Shown here: piece by piece, positions 35,208-43,936 of the stretch
How positions within the stretch are numbered: the stretch's first letter is position 1
Layout of the letters: each line of letters starts with the position of its first letter
NCBI RefSeq assembly: GCF_049896245.1
Contig: NZ_JAFCTX010000003.1
Span: 124,001-188,000 of the forward strand
Source of the DNA: Cypionkella sp049896245
GTDB lineage: Bacteria; Pseudomonadota; Alphaproteobacteria; Rhodobacterales; Rhodobacteraceae
Direction: 5' to 3'
DNA length: 64,000 nucleotides
Notes under the pieces: generated by a model
Told to the model about the DNA's origin: nothing
What the model saw: only the letters and a program-made list of their open reading frames with translations
Database searches by the model: none
Translations under genes and position numbers: made by a program

Positions 35208-35711
35208 ATGCGTATCGGTCTTTATCCCGGCACTTTTGACCCCATCACTTTGGGGCATGTCGATATCATCCAGCGCGCCATGGCACTGGTGGATCGTCTG
35301 GTTATTGGCGTCGCCATCAACCGTGACAAAGGCCCGGCCTTCACGCTGGAAGAACGCGTGGTGATGGTCGAAGCCGAATGTGCCGGTATCCTCGCCAAAA
35401 CCGGCGGTGAGATCATTGTTCATCCGTTTGAAAATCTGCTGATCGACTGCGCCCGTGATGTTGGGGCCTCGGTGATCCTGCGCGGCCTGCGCGCTGTGGC
35501 GGATTTTGAGTATGAATTCCAAATGGTTGGCATGAACCGCGCGATGGATGCCAGCGTTGAAACCGTGTTCTTGATGGCCGATGCGCGCAGGCAAGCGATT
35601 GCCTCGAAGCTGGTGAAAGAAATTGCGCGCCTCGGCGGTGACATTTCAAAATTCGTCACCCCCCCGGTGGCCGAGGCTTTGGCGCGGCGCTATCCTAGGC
35701 CGCAGAAATAA
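35208..35711 (+). CDS. coaD: phosphopantetheine adenylyltransferase
   Basis: CoaD transfers AMP from ATP to 4'-phosphopantetheine to give dephospho-CoA, the penultimate step of coenzyme A synthesis. The 167-aa product begins MRIGLYPGTFDPITLGHVDI, which carries the nucleotidyltransferase T/HxxH-type motif (TLGH). RGLRAVADFEYEFQM and ASKLVKEIARLGGDIS are also conserved. AGGCGAGGAACC lies before the ATG at 35208. An in-frame extension upstream is only the translated 42-bp repeat array and is rejected. Translation or mRNA stability could be influenced by the preceding hairpins. Confidence 0.95.
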   Translation: MRIGLYPGTFDPITLGHVDIIQRAMALVDRLVIGVAINRDKGPAFTLEERVVMVEAECAGILAKTGGEIIVHPFENLLIDCARDVGASVILRGLRAVADFEYEFQMVGMNRAMDASVETVFLMADARRQAIASKLVKEIARLGGDISKFVTPPVAEALARRYPRPQK

Positions 35712-35716
35712 CTCTT

Positions 35717-35730
35717 GGAATGTTTGTTCC
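35717..35730. promoter_or_regulatory. IolR-type operator (GGAA-N6-TTCC) before the RpiR-family regulator
   Basis: GGAA-TGTTTG-TTCC matches the GGAA-N6-TTCC motif that I recall for IolR sites in Sinorhizobium. It lies 53 bases before the regulator start, suggesting autoregulation. A second match lies before iolC. Confidence 0.6.
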
Positions 35731-35783
35731 ACAACGTTACCCTGCGATAAATCGTTCGAAACCAACACAATGATCGCAGACCA

Positions 35784-36611
35784 ATGACCGCCCTAGATGT
35801 AGAAAACCTGACCGCACCCGCCACGATCGAGGAATTTCGTGATCGTCTGGCTGCGATCACCGAGGGCCTGCCGCGCCGCCTGCGGCAATGCGCCGATCAT
35901 ATCGCCGCCAACATCGACCGTATCGCGGTGTCCACCGTGGCCGAACTTGCCGCCGGGGCCGACGTGCCGCCCTCGGCGCTGATGCGATTTTGCCAAATCC
36001 TCGGATATTCCGGCTTTTCCGAAATGCAAAAGCTGTTCCGCGACGCCTATTCCCCGGGTTTCCCCGATTACTCCACTCGGCTGCAAAATCTGAAAGACGG
36101 CGGCACGGGCACCCCTTCGGCGCTACTCGCTGAGTTCATTGAAGCCGGGCGGCTATCACTGGAGGCCCTGGCGAAATCCGCGGATGAAGCGGCCCTCGCC
36201 CAAGCCGTAGCCCTGCTTTCCGCCGCCGATACCATACATGTCATCGGTCTCCGTCGCGCCTTTCCAGTCGCCGCCTATCTCGCCTATGTGTTTGATAAGA
36301 TGGCCGTTCCCGCCATGCTGCACGAAGGCACCGGCAAGCTCGATCATCGCCACGCCCTTCGCCCCGGTGATGCAGTTCTGGCGATCACCTTCGCACCCTA
36401 TTCCGAAGAAACCATCGCCCTCGCGCAAGACGCCCGTGACCGAGGCTTGGCTGTGGTCGCGCTGACTGACCGCATCACCAGCCCACTCGCCCGCGTCGGC
36501 GATGCAATCCTCACCGTGCCCGAGGTTGATTTCGGCGCATTCCGCTCGCTGTCCGCCACTCTTGCGCTGGCGATTGCGCTGGCTGTGGCGGTGGGGTCGG
36601 CACGCGGTTAG
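35784..36611 (+). CDS. iolR: MurR/RpiR family regulator, probable inositol repressor IolR
   Basis: A 275-aa RpiR-type regulator with an N-terminal helix-turn-helix at about residues 15-90 (STVAELAAGADVPPSALMRF) and a C-terminal SIS sugar-phosphate-binding domain at about 125-265 (ADTIHVIGLRRAFPVAAYLA). It lies directly upstream of iolC in the same direction. The RpiR-type IolR of rhizobia represses iol genes and is released by a phosphorylated inositol intermediate. The GGAA-N6-TTCC sites before this gene and before iolC fit such control. The assignment as IolR is inference from context and family. Confidence 0.82.
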   Translation: MTALDVENLTAPATIEEFRDRLAAITEGLPRRLRQCADHIAANIDRIAVSTVAELAAGADVPPSALMRFCQILGYSGFSEMQKLFRDAYSPGFPDYSTRLQNLKDGGTGTPSALLAEFIEAGRLSLEALAKSADEAALAQAVALLSAADTIHVIGLRRAFPVAAYLAYVFDKMAVPAMLHEGTGKLDHRHALRPGDAVLAITFAPYSEETIALAQDARDRGLAVVALTDRITSPLARVGDAILTVPEVDFGAFRSLSATLALAIALAVAVGSARG

Positions 36612-36647
36612 ATCAGCAAAGAAAACGCTTTTGCTTTGCACAAAAAT

Positions 36648-36661
36648 GGAATAAATATTCC
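36648..36661. promoter_or_regulatory. IolR-type operator (GGAA-N6-TTCC) before iolC
   Basis: GGAA-TAAATA-TTCC sits inside the longer palindrome TGGAATAAATATTCCA (36647-36662), 55 bases before the iolC start and overlapping a likely -10 region. It is the second copy of the motif in 1 kb. Flanking AAAACGCTT direct repeats (about 36622 and 36663) frame it. Confidence 0.65.
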
Positions 36662-36716
36662 AAAACGCTTGCGCAACTGAGTCTTGCCGCAGCGCCTGTC
36701 CCCGGAGGAGCCTGCC

Positions 36717-38615
36717 ATGAAAACGCTCGACACCATCACCATCGGCCGATCCTCGGTGGATCTTTACGGCGCACAGATCGGCGGGCGGCTGGAGGATATG
36801 GCGAGTTTTCAGAAATATATCGGCGGCTCGCCGACCAATATCGCCGCTGGCACCGCGCGTTTGGGCCTGAAATCGGCGCTGATCACGCGGGTCGGCGATG
36901 AACATATGGGCCGTTTCATCCGCGAAGAACTGGCGCGCGAAGGCGTTGATGTGCGCGGCGTTAAAACCGACCCTGTGCGGCTGACGGCACTTGTGATCCT
37001 TGGTATCCGCGATGAAACCCAATTTCCGCTGATTTTCTACCGTGAAAACTGCGCTGACATGGCTTTGTGCGAAGATGATATCGACGAGAGCTTCATCGCC
37101 GAAACCCGTTCGATCATCGTCACCGGCACGCATCTGTCGCACGCCAACACCGAAGCCGCTGTGCTGAAAGCCGTTGAACTGGCGCGCAAACACGGGGTGA
37201 AAACGGCTCTGGATATCGACTACCGCCCTAACCTCTGGGGTCTGGCGGGCCATGGCGACGGCGAATCGCGCTTCATCGAATCCGCTGCCGTCACCGCTAA
37301 GCTACAGGCATCATTGCACTACTTCGACTTGATCGTCGGTACCGAAGAAGAATTCCACATCGCAGGCGGCTCGACCAACACCATCGAAGCCCTGCGTGCC
37401 GTCCGTAAGGTCTCCGCCGCCACCTTGGTGTGCAAACGCGGTGCCGCAGGGGCCGCTGCCTTCGAGGGCGCAATCCCCGACAGCCTCGATCAAGGCCAAA
37501 CCGGCCCCGGATTTCCCATCGAAGTCTTCAACGTCTTGGGCGCAGGCGACGGTTTCATGTCGGGCCTGATCAAAGGCTGGCTTGACGGCGAAAGCTGGCC
37601 CGTAGCGCTGAAATATGCCAACGCTTGTGGCGCTTTCGCGGTGTCGCGCCACGGTTGCACCCCGGCTTACCCGTCTTTGGAGGAGTTGAATTTCTTCCTG
37701 GATCGCGGCGTGAAGACCCCAGCCCTGCGCAAAGACACCGAGCTAGAGCAAATTCACTGGTCCACCAACCGCCGCAAACAATGGTCCGAAGTGCGCGCTT
37801 TCGCCTATGACCACCGCTCGCAGCTGGAAGAAATTCCCGGTGCCAATCCTGAAAACATTGGCCGTTTCAAAGAGTTGTGTCTGGAAGCTACAGTGGATGT
37901 TTCGCAGGGGCGCGAGGGTTATGGCCTGCTCTGCGACAGCCGCCTTGGAAAATCCGCTTTGCACAAAGCCTCAGGTCAAGGCCTGTGGATCGGTCGCCCG
38001 GTGGAATGGCCCGGCTCGCGCCCCTTGACGTTGGAACCTGAAATTGGCCCCGATTTTGGCGGCCTGTCCGAATGGGCTTTGGAGGATGTGGTTAAGGTGC
38101 TGTGCTTCTGCCACCCTGATGACAACGCAGAAATGCAGGCCGAACAGGAAGCCGTCGTCACCCGCCTGTTCCATGCTTGCCGCCGTAACCGATTGGAAAT
38201 GCTTCTAGAAATTATACCGTCGAAAGTCGGCCCCGTCGATGACCACACCAACGCCAAGCTGATCAGCCGCTTTTATGACATCGGCATCTACCCTGATTGG
38301 TGGAAACTGGAGCCGATGCAAACCCGCGCCGCATGGGCCGCCACCTGTGACGCCATCACCACGCGCGACGCCCATACCCAAGGCATCGTGATCTTGGGCT
38401 TGGGGCAATCCGAGGCCGAACTGGCCTCCTCCTTCAAACTCGCCGCCGATTTCCCGCTGGTCAAAGGCTTCGCAGTCGGCCGCACCATCCACGCCGATGT
38501 TGGCCGCCAATGGATCGCGGGCAAGATTGACGATGCGACCGCCGTGGCCACAATGGCCGAAAATTTCCGCCGCCTTTGCGGCATCTGGGACGCCGCCCGA
38601 GGAGCAAAAGCATGA
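36717..38615 (+). CDS. iolC: 5-dehydro-2-deoxygluconokinase fused to DUF2090 aldolase-like domain
   Basis: A 632-aa fusion. The N-terminal PfkB/ribokinase domain (about residues 1-320; GGSPTNIAAGTARLG and the catalytic GAGDGFMSGLIKGW) phosphorylates 2-deoxy-5-keto-gluconate. The C-terminal DUF2090 domain (about 330-632) has a class I aldolase-like TIM-barrel fold and probably cleaves the phosphorylated product to dihydroxyacetone phosphate and malonate semialdehyde. The fusion is about twice the length of Bacillus IolC and is typical of proteobacteria without iolJ. GGAGGAG precedes the ATG at 36717. The stop overlaps iolD by 4 bases. Confidence 0.94.
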   Translation: MKTLDTITIGRSSVDLYGAQIGGRLEDMASFQKYIGGSPTNIAAGTARLGLKSALITRVGDEHMGRFIREELAREGVDVRGVKTDPVRLTALVILGIRDETQFPLIFYRENCADMALCEDDIDESFIAETRSIIVTGTHLSHANTEAAVLKAVELARKHGVKTALDIDYRPNLWGLAGHGDGESRFIESAAVTAKLQASLHYFDLIVGTEEEFHIAGGSTNTIEALRAVRKVSAATLVCKRGAAGAAAFEGAIPDSLDQGQTGPGFPIEVFNVLGAGDGFMSGLIKGWLDGESWPVALKYANACGAFAVSRHGCTPAYPSLEELNFFLDRGVKTPALRKDTELEQIHWSTNRRKQWSEVRAFAYDHRSQLEEIPGANPENIGRFKELCLEATVDVSQGREGYGLLCDSRLGKSALHKASGQGLWIGRPVEWPGSRPLTLEPEIGPDFGGLSEWALEDVVKVLCFCHPDDNAEMQAEQEAVVTRLFHACRRNRLEMLLEIIPSKVGPVDDHTNAKLISRFYDIGIYPDWWKLEPMQTRAAWAATCDAITTRDAHTQGIVILGLGQSEAELASSFKLAADFPLVKGFAVGRTIHADVGRQWIAGKIDDATAVATMAENFRRLCGIWDAARGAKA

Positions 38616-40435
38616 AAACCATCCGTCTGACCGCCGCCCAAGCCATGGTGCGCTGGCTTTCCGTGCAGATGACCGAGGACGGCGCGCGCTTTATCGAGGG
38701 CATCTGGGCGATTTTCGGCCATGGTAACGTGGCCGGGATCGGCGAAGCGCTGCACGGCGCGAAAGACACGTTCCCGACTTGGCGCGGCCATAATGAACAA
38801 ACCATGGCCCATGCAGCCATCGCTTTTGCCAAGGCGAAAAAACGCCGTCGCGCGATGGCCGTGACCACCTCGATCGGGCCGGGGGCTTTGAATGTCGTCA
38901 CGGCGGCGGGCGTGGCCTTCGCCAACCGTTTGCCGCTGTTGATCATTCCCGGCGATGTCTTTGCCAACCGTGCCCCCGATCCGGTGTTGCAACAGCTGGA
39001 AGATTTCAACGACGGCACCGTTACAGCCAATGATTGCTTCCGCCCGGTGACCCGCTATTTCGACCGGATTTCCCGCCCGGAACATATCCTGACCGCCTTG
39101 CCGCGCGCCTTCCGGGTGATGACAGATCCCGCTGATTGCGGCCCGGTGTGCCTCGCGTTCTGCCAAGATGTGCAGGCCGAAGCCTTTGATTACCCTGAAA
39201 GTTTTTTCACCCCGAAGGTCTGGAAAATCCGTCGCCCCGAAGCAGATGCTGATGAACTCGCCGCAGCGATTGCCGCGATCAAAGCCGCGCAGAACCCAGT
39301 GATCGTGGCAGGCGGTGGCGTGATTTACTCCGGTGCCGAGGCCGATCTCGCGGCCTTCGCCAGCGCCCATAATATCCCGGTGGTCGAAACCCAAGCCGGC
39401 AAATCCAGCCTCGATTTCGACCATGCTTTGAATTTTGGCCCGGTGGGCGTGACCGGATCGGTCTCTGCCAACACGGTGTGCGAGAATGCCGATCTGGTCA
39501 TTGGCCTTGGCACCCGGTTTCAGGATTTCACCACCGGGTCGTGGTCGCTATTCAAGAACCCGAACCGCCGTATTCTGTCGATCAATGTGGCGGCGTATGA
39601 TTCCTACAAGCACGGCGCGATTAACTTAACCTCAGATGCGAAGATCGCCCTACAAGCCATTGGTAATGAACTTGGAAGTCAGAAATGGCCCAATATTCCG
39701 GGTCTGCAGGCCGATTGGGCCGCTGCCACCGCTGCCGTCAAAGCCGCACCCACCAGCAACGCTTTGCCGACCGATATGCAGGTGATCGGCGCTGTGCAGC
39801 GTACTGCCTCGAAAGCCACGGTGGTGATGTCAGCGGCAGGCACCATGCCGGGCGAGTTGCATAAGATTTGGGATGCGCCGACTGGCGGCTACCATATGGA
39901 GTATGGCTTCTCTTGCATGGGCTACGAGATTGCCGGGGCGATGGGCATTAAAATGGCCCGTCCCACCGCCGATGTGATCTGTATGCTCGGCGATGGCAGC
40001 TATATGATGGCCAATTCGGAGCTGGCGACCGCCGTGATGATGGGCGTGGCCTTTACCGTAGTGATCACTGATAATCGGGGCTATGGCTGCATTAATCGGC
40101 TGCAAAAAGGCACTGGCGGGGCAGGGTTTAACAACCTTCTCGACGAATCTTACCACGTCAATCCGTCCCATATCGACTTTACCGCACATGCAGCCTCCAT
40201 GGGGGCGAATGCCGTCAAAGTCACCACGATTGCCGAGTTGGAGGCCGCCCTGACCGCCGCCAAGGGTGCAAAAATTCCCCAAGTGATCGTGATTGATACT
40301 GATCCCTGGCCCGGCACCGAGACTGGTGGCACATGGTGGGATGTCGGCGTGCCTGCGGTCTCAACGCGTGCAGAGGTCAATCAGGCCCGTGCCAATTATG
40401 AAGAAAAACTGAAAGATCAGTGGCTTGTCGACTGA
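38612..40435 (+). CDS. iolD: 3D-(3,5/4)-trihydroxycyclohexane-1,2-dione hydrolase
   Basis: IolD is a thiamine-diphosphate enzyme that opens the inositol ring, converting THcHDO to 5-deoxy-glucuronate. The 607-aa product has the three-domain acetolactate synthase-like structure: a ThDP-activating glutamate in RGHNEQTMAHAA, a central domain at about 210-340 and the ThDP/Mg motif GDGSYMMANSELATAV followed by NRGYGCINRLQKG. The ATG overlaps the iolC stop (ATGA), so translation is coupled. It is the second gene of the iol operon. Confidence 0.96.
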   Translation: MKTIRLTAAQAMVRWLSVQMTEDGARFIEGIWAIFGHGNVAGIGEALHGAKDTFPTWRGHNEQTMAHAAIAFAKAKKRRRAMAVTTSIGPGALNVVTAAGVAFANRLPLLIIPGDVFANRAPDPVLQQLEDFNDGTVTANDCFRPVTRYFDRISRPEHILTALPRAFRVMTDPADCGPVCLAFCQDVQAEAFDYPESFFTPKVWKIRRPEADADELAAAIAAIKAAQNPVIVAGGGVIYSGAEADLAAFASAHNIPVVETQAGKSSLDFDHALNFGPVGVTGSVSANTVCENADLVIGLGTRFQDFTTGSWSLFKNPNRRILSINVAAYDSYKHGAINLTSDAKIALQAIGNELGSQKWPNIPGLQADWAAATAAVKAAPTSNALPTDMQVIGAVQRTASKATVVMSAAGTMPGELHKIWDAPTGGYHMEYGFSCMGYEIAGAMGIKMARPTADVICMLGDGSYMMANSELATAVMMGVAFTVVITDNRGYGCINRLQKGTGGAGFNNLLDESYHVNPSHIDFTAHAASMGANAVKVTTIAELEAALTAAKGAKIPQVIVIDTDPWPGTETGGTWWDVGVPAVSTRAEVNQARANYEEKLKDQWLVD

Positions 40436-40467
40436 CCTTCGCGCTACCCTTAAAATTTGAGGAAATG

Positions 40468-41364
40468 ATGATCCAATACGGCACCAACCCGATCGCTTGG
40501 ACCAATGACGACGACCGCAGCCTTGGTGCGCATATCAGCCTTGAGCAATGTCTGGATGAAACTGCCGCAATCGGCTTTGATGGCATCGAAAAAGGCCATA
40601 AAATGCCGATGACGGCTCGTGAGTTGAACGCGCTTTTCCAACCTCGCGGGCTGAAATACATCTCGGGCTGGCATTCCACCAACCTCTTGGTCAACTCGAT
40701 TGAGCATGAAAAGACCGCGATGCAGCCTTATCTCGACCTGTTGAAGGGCATGGGCTGCAAGGTGATTATCGTCTGCGAAACCTCAAACGCCATCCACGGC
40801 GACGATGGCAAAGCAGTAAACGACCGCCCGCATCTGCCCGATGCCGAGTGGAGAAAATTCGGCCAAGGCATTGAAGCTTTGGCTGAATTTAGCGCCGCCC
40901 AAGGCGTCAAACTGGTCTACCATCACCACATGGGCACCATTGTTGAAGCTGAGTGGGAGATCGACCGTCTGATGCATGAGTCCGGCCCGCACACCCATCT
41001 GCTGCTCGACACCGGCCATTGCTATTATGGCGGCGGCGATCCGGTGCGGGTGGCAAAAAAGCACATGTCCCGTGTCGGCCATATCCATGCCAAGAACGTC
41101 CGCCCCGACATCATGAAACAGGTGCGCGAGCAGGGGCTGTCGTTCCTGGAAGGCGTGCGGCGCGGCTCTTTCACCGTGCCGGGCGATGCCGAGGGGGCTG
41201 TGGATTTCTTCAGCGTTCTCGAAGTCGCGGCCCAGCACAATTACTCCGGCTGGCTGGTGATTGAGGCCGAGCAAGACCCATCGGTGCGGATTCCGATGGA
41301 TTATCAAAGCCTTGGTTTGCGCTCACTCAAGGGCTTTGCCAAGCGGGCTGGCTTGGATAAGTAA
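40468..41364 (+). CDS. iolE: myo-inosose-2 dehydratase
   Basis: IolE removes water from 2-keto-myo-inositol (scyllo-inosose) to form the trihydroxycyclohexane dione that IolD cleaves. The 298-aa product is a xylose-isomerase-like TIM barrel with metal/substrate segments VYHHHMGTIVE, LLLDTGHCYYGGGDP and VGHIHAKNVRPD. GAGGAA upstream fits the ATG at 40468 (spacing about 5) better than the overlapping ATG at 40465. It lies 32 bases after iolD in the same operon. Confidence 0.95.
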   Translation: MIQYGTNPIAWTNDDDRSLGAHISLEQCLDETAAIGFDGIEKGHKMPMTARELNALFQPRGLKYISGWHSTNLLVNSIEHEKTAMQPYLDLLKGMGCKVIIVCETSNAIHGDDGKAVNDRPHLPDAEWRKFGQGIEALAEFSAAQGVKLVYHHHMGTIVEAEWEIDRLMHESGPHTHLLLDTGHCYYGGGDPVRVAKKHMSRVGHIHAKNVRPDIMKQVREQGLSFLEGVRRGSFTVPGDAEGAVDFFSVLEVAAQHNYSGWLVIEAEQDPSVRIPMDYQSLGLRSLKGFAKRAGLDK

Positions 41365-41425
41365 AAGGCTCGATAAGTAAAGGCTGGAGGGCACGCCCCC
41401 CAGACCCCGTATCTGGGAGACGAAC

Positions 41426-42241
41426 ATGGCCGATCTATTGCGTAAACCCAATGGTACAACGGGCAAGGTGCATGACATCACGCCTGAGAACGCGGGCTGG
41501 GGCTATGTCGGCTTCGGCCTCTACCGTCTGCAACCCGGCGAAACCGCAGCCGAAATCACCGGCGACCGTGAAGTCATCCTCGTGCTCGTCGAAGGCAAGG
41601 CCCAGATCACCGCCGCAGGCCAAGATTGGGGCGTCTTGGGCGACCGTATGGATGTGTTTGAGAAAACCCCGCCACACTGTCTCTATATCCCCAACGGCAG
41701 CGACTGGTCTGCCACCGCCACAACCGCCTGTACATTGGCCATCTGCACCGCCCCCGGCAAGTCCGGCCACAAAGCGGCGCAAATCGGCCCGGATGGCATC
41801 ACCCTGACCCAGCGCGGCACCGGCGCAAACACCCGCTTTATCAACAACATCGCGATGGAAGCTTTGGATGTGGCCGACAGCCTGCTGGTCACCGAAGTCT
41901 TCACCCCCTCGGGCAACTGGTCGTCCTATCCCAGCCACCGCCATGATGAAGATGATTTCCCCCGCATGACCTATCTGGAGGAAAGCTATTACATGCGGCT
42001 GAACCCTGCGCAGGGTTTCGGCATCCAGCGCGTCTATACCGAAGATGGCAGCCTTGATGAGACGATGGCGGTGAAAAACCACGATGTCACCTTGGTGCCC
42101 AAGGGCCATCATCCTTGCGGCGCACCTTACGGTTATGAGATGTATTATCTGAACGTCATGGCAGGCCCGCGCCGCAACTGGCGGTTTCAGAATGACCCGG
42201 ATCATGACTGGATCTATCAGCGTGACACCGCTGCGGTCTAA
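41426..42241 (+). CDS. iolB: 5-deoxy-glucuronate isomerase
   Basis: IolB isomerises 5-deoxy-glucuronate to 2-deoxy-5-keto-gluconate, the substrate of IolC. The 271-aa product is a double-cupin protein. Metal-binding histidines are in YPSHRHDEDDFPRMTYLEE, and VTLVPKGHHPCGAPYGYEMY contributes from the other strand. GGGAGACG precedes the ATG. It is the last gene of the iol operon, 61 bases after iolE; the spacer contains a GC-rich stem. The order C-D-E-B means the inositol dehydrogenase iolG is not in this cluster. Confidence 0.95.
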   Translation: MADLLRKPNGTTGKVHDITPENAGWGYVGFGLYRLQPGETAAEITGDREVILVLVEGKAQITAAGQDWGVLGDRMDVFEKTPPHCLYIPNGSDWSATATTACTLAICTAPGKSGHKAAQIGPDGITLTQRGTGANTRFINNIAMEALDVADSLLVTEVFTPSGNWSSYPSHRHDEDDFPRMTYLEESYYMRLNPAQGFGIQRVYTEDGSLDETMAVKNHDVTLVPKGHHPCGAPYGYEMYYLNVMAGPRRNWRFQNDPDHDWIYQRDTAAV

Positions 42242-42244
42242 AGC

Positions 42245-42604
42245 TTATTCCAACGGCGCCTCCGAAGTCAAAAGCTGCACCTGCATCGCACCCTTGTAAC
42301 CGCGCAATTCGGCCTCAATCAGATGCGGTTTTGGCAGCCGGGGCGTCAGCACCAGACAGCGCCCAGCATAGCCTAATTCGTTCAGCCGTGTCAGCACCAC
42401 GATCGCGTCCAAACTGGCGCTGAACAGCGGAAACACCACCAGATCGGGGGCGATACGGGCAAGTTTTTCCGGGCAAAGCTGCGCGAAGGGCAGCGAGAAG
42501 ATCATAGCATCCTGCGACGCCGGGGCAGGCTCACCCCCGGCCAGATACAGGATTCGGCGGCTTGGCGGCTTTTGGCCTTGCAACAACCCCAACTGCGGTG
42601 GCAT
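42245..42604 (-). CDS. hypothetical 119-aa protein between iolB and phoR
   Basis: A protein that I do not recognise. Alternating hydrophobic strands and helices (RRILYLAGGEPA, ARIAPDLVVFPLF, DAIVVLTRLNELGYAGRCLVL) suggest a small Rossmann- or receiver-like alpha/beta fold, but no phosphoacceptor motif can be named. No better ORF exists on the opposite strand, and the gene fills the space exactly between iolB (3 bases from stop to stop) and the phoR promoter. It is divergent from phoR. The coding call rests on codon-like composition and fit rather than homology. Confidence 0.6.
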   Translation of the reverse strand: MPPQLGLLQGQKPPSRRILYLAGGEPAPASQDAMIFSLPFAQLCPEKLARIAPDLVVFPLFSASLDAIVVLTRLNELGYAGRCLVLTPRLPKPHLIEAELRGYKGAMQVQLLTSEAPLE

Positions 42605-42798
42605 GTTCGCCTCCCACTCACTCTACAGCGCGCTTTGGGGCTGAGAGGCGACGATATTCTGCGCCTCCACAGCCAAAGCGCGAATTTCCGTTACGACACT
42701 CGCCTTATGTTAGCGCACACACGCCCGCGTGAGCAAGCACGAACCGGCATGATCAGTTGGCTCGGGATACAGATGGGCAAAGGCGAAGGGGACGGGCG

Positions 42799-43827
42799 AT
42801 GGATCACGCGGCCACAAAAGCATTGCTGGGCGGGCTGCCGCTGCCGGTGATCCTGATAGCAATGGATGAGCGGATCGTGCAGGCAAACGGCCCCGCCGTG
42901 GCGCTGTTCGGGGCGGCGATCCTGGACCGCCATCATGCGCTCAGCTTCCGGCAGCCAGAGTTTTTGCGCGCCATCACCCAAGCGATGCAGCACGCCGAGA
43001 CGGGTCGTATCCGCCTGATTCTTGCTGGGGCTGCGCAAGATACTATCTATGAAGTCTCGGTCAGCCCGGTGCCGCAGGGCGTGATTTGTGCCTTCGAGGA
43101 TCGCTCGGCATGGGAGCAGATGGACCTGATGCGCCGCGATTTTGTCGCCAATGTCAGCCACGAGTTGCGCACGCCGCTGACCGCTTTGCTGGGCTTTATC
43201 GAAACCCTGCGCGGCCCCGCCCGCAATGACGCCCCTGCGCGCGAGCGGTTCCTGACTATCATGGCGAGCGAAGCCGAACGGATGAACCGCCTCGTCCGTG
43301 ATCTGCTGCATCTCAGCCGGGTTGAGGCCGAAGAACGCGTGCTGCCGGGAGATGAGGTTGATATTGCAGGGCTGTTGCGCACATCGTTGGCCAGCCTGCG
43401 CCCCGTGGCCGAAGCCGCACGCGTCACGATCAAGGTCGAGGGCTATGATCAACCGCTGATAATCCGCGCCGATGCCGATCAGATGACGCAAGTGCTGACC
43501 AACCTTGTCGAGAACGCGGTCAAATACGGCAGCCCGGCGGGAGCAGAGGTGCGCGTCGCCTTGACCATTGAAAAAGGCCCGCGCGGCCAACAACTGCGCA
43601 TATCTGTCAGCGATCAGGGCGAGGGCATCGACCCGTTCCACATCCCCCGCCTGACCGAACGTTTCTACCGCGTTGATGGCCACCGCTCACGCGAAAAGGG
43701 CGGCACCGGTTTGGGTCTCGCTATCGTCAAACACATCGTCAACCGCCACCGGGGTAGGCTGATCATCGAAAGCGCCAAAGGCAAAGGCAGCCGATTCTCG
43801 GTGCTGCTGCCCTTTGATCCCCGCTAA
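42799..43827 (+). CDS. phoR: phosphate regulon sensor histidine kinase PhoR (no membrane segment)
   Basis: A 342-aa histidine kinase. A PAS-like domain covers about residues 8-105. The HisKA dimer domain has the phospho-histidine H121 in FVANVSHELRTPLTALLGF. The HATPase_c domain has QVLTNLVENAVKYG, SDQGEGID and GGTGLGLAIVKHI. Unlike E. coli PhoR, no N-terminal membrane helices are encoded after the ATG at 42799; an in-frame TTG at 42757 adds only charged residues. The call as PhoR comes from its position before pstSCAB-phoU-phoB. It should phosphorylate PhoB when phosphate is scarce, under control of PstSCAB-PhoU. Confidence 0.9.
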   Translation: MDHAATKALLGGLPLPVILIAMDERIVQANGPAVALFGAAILDRHHALSFRQPEFLRAITQAMQHAETGRIRLILAGAAQDTIYEVSVSPVPQGVICAFEDRSAWEQMDLMRRDFVANVSHELRTPLTALLGFIETLRGPARNDAPARERFLTIMASEAERMNRLVRDLLHLSRVEAEERVLPGDEVDIAGLLRTSLASLRPVAEAARVTIKVEGYDQPLIIRADADQMTQVLTNLVENAVKYGSPAGAEVRVALTIEKGPRGQQLRISVSDQGEGIDPFHIPRLTERFYRVDGHRSREKGGTGLGLAIVKHIVNRHRGRLIIESAKGKGSRFSVLLPFDPR

Positions 43828-43850
43828 CCAAGATCGCGCCACAAGGACAT

Positions 43851-43888
43851 TCATTTTGGCTCAAATATCCCCGCCGGAGGCTCCCCCG
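43851..43888 (-). repeat. dispersed GGATATTT-tail element, copy D
   Basis: On the minus strand it reads GAGCCTCCGGCGGGGATATTT, then GAGCCAAAATGA. It lies between phoR and the Pho box of pstS, in the orientation opposite to both genes. Confidence 0.55.
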
Positions 43889-43936
43889 CCGCCGCACACA
43901 CGCCGTTTCAGGCCATTTCCCCCCGCTCCACCCATC

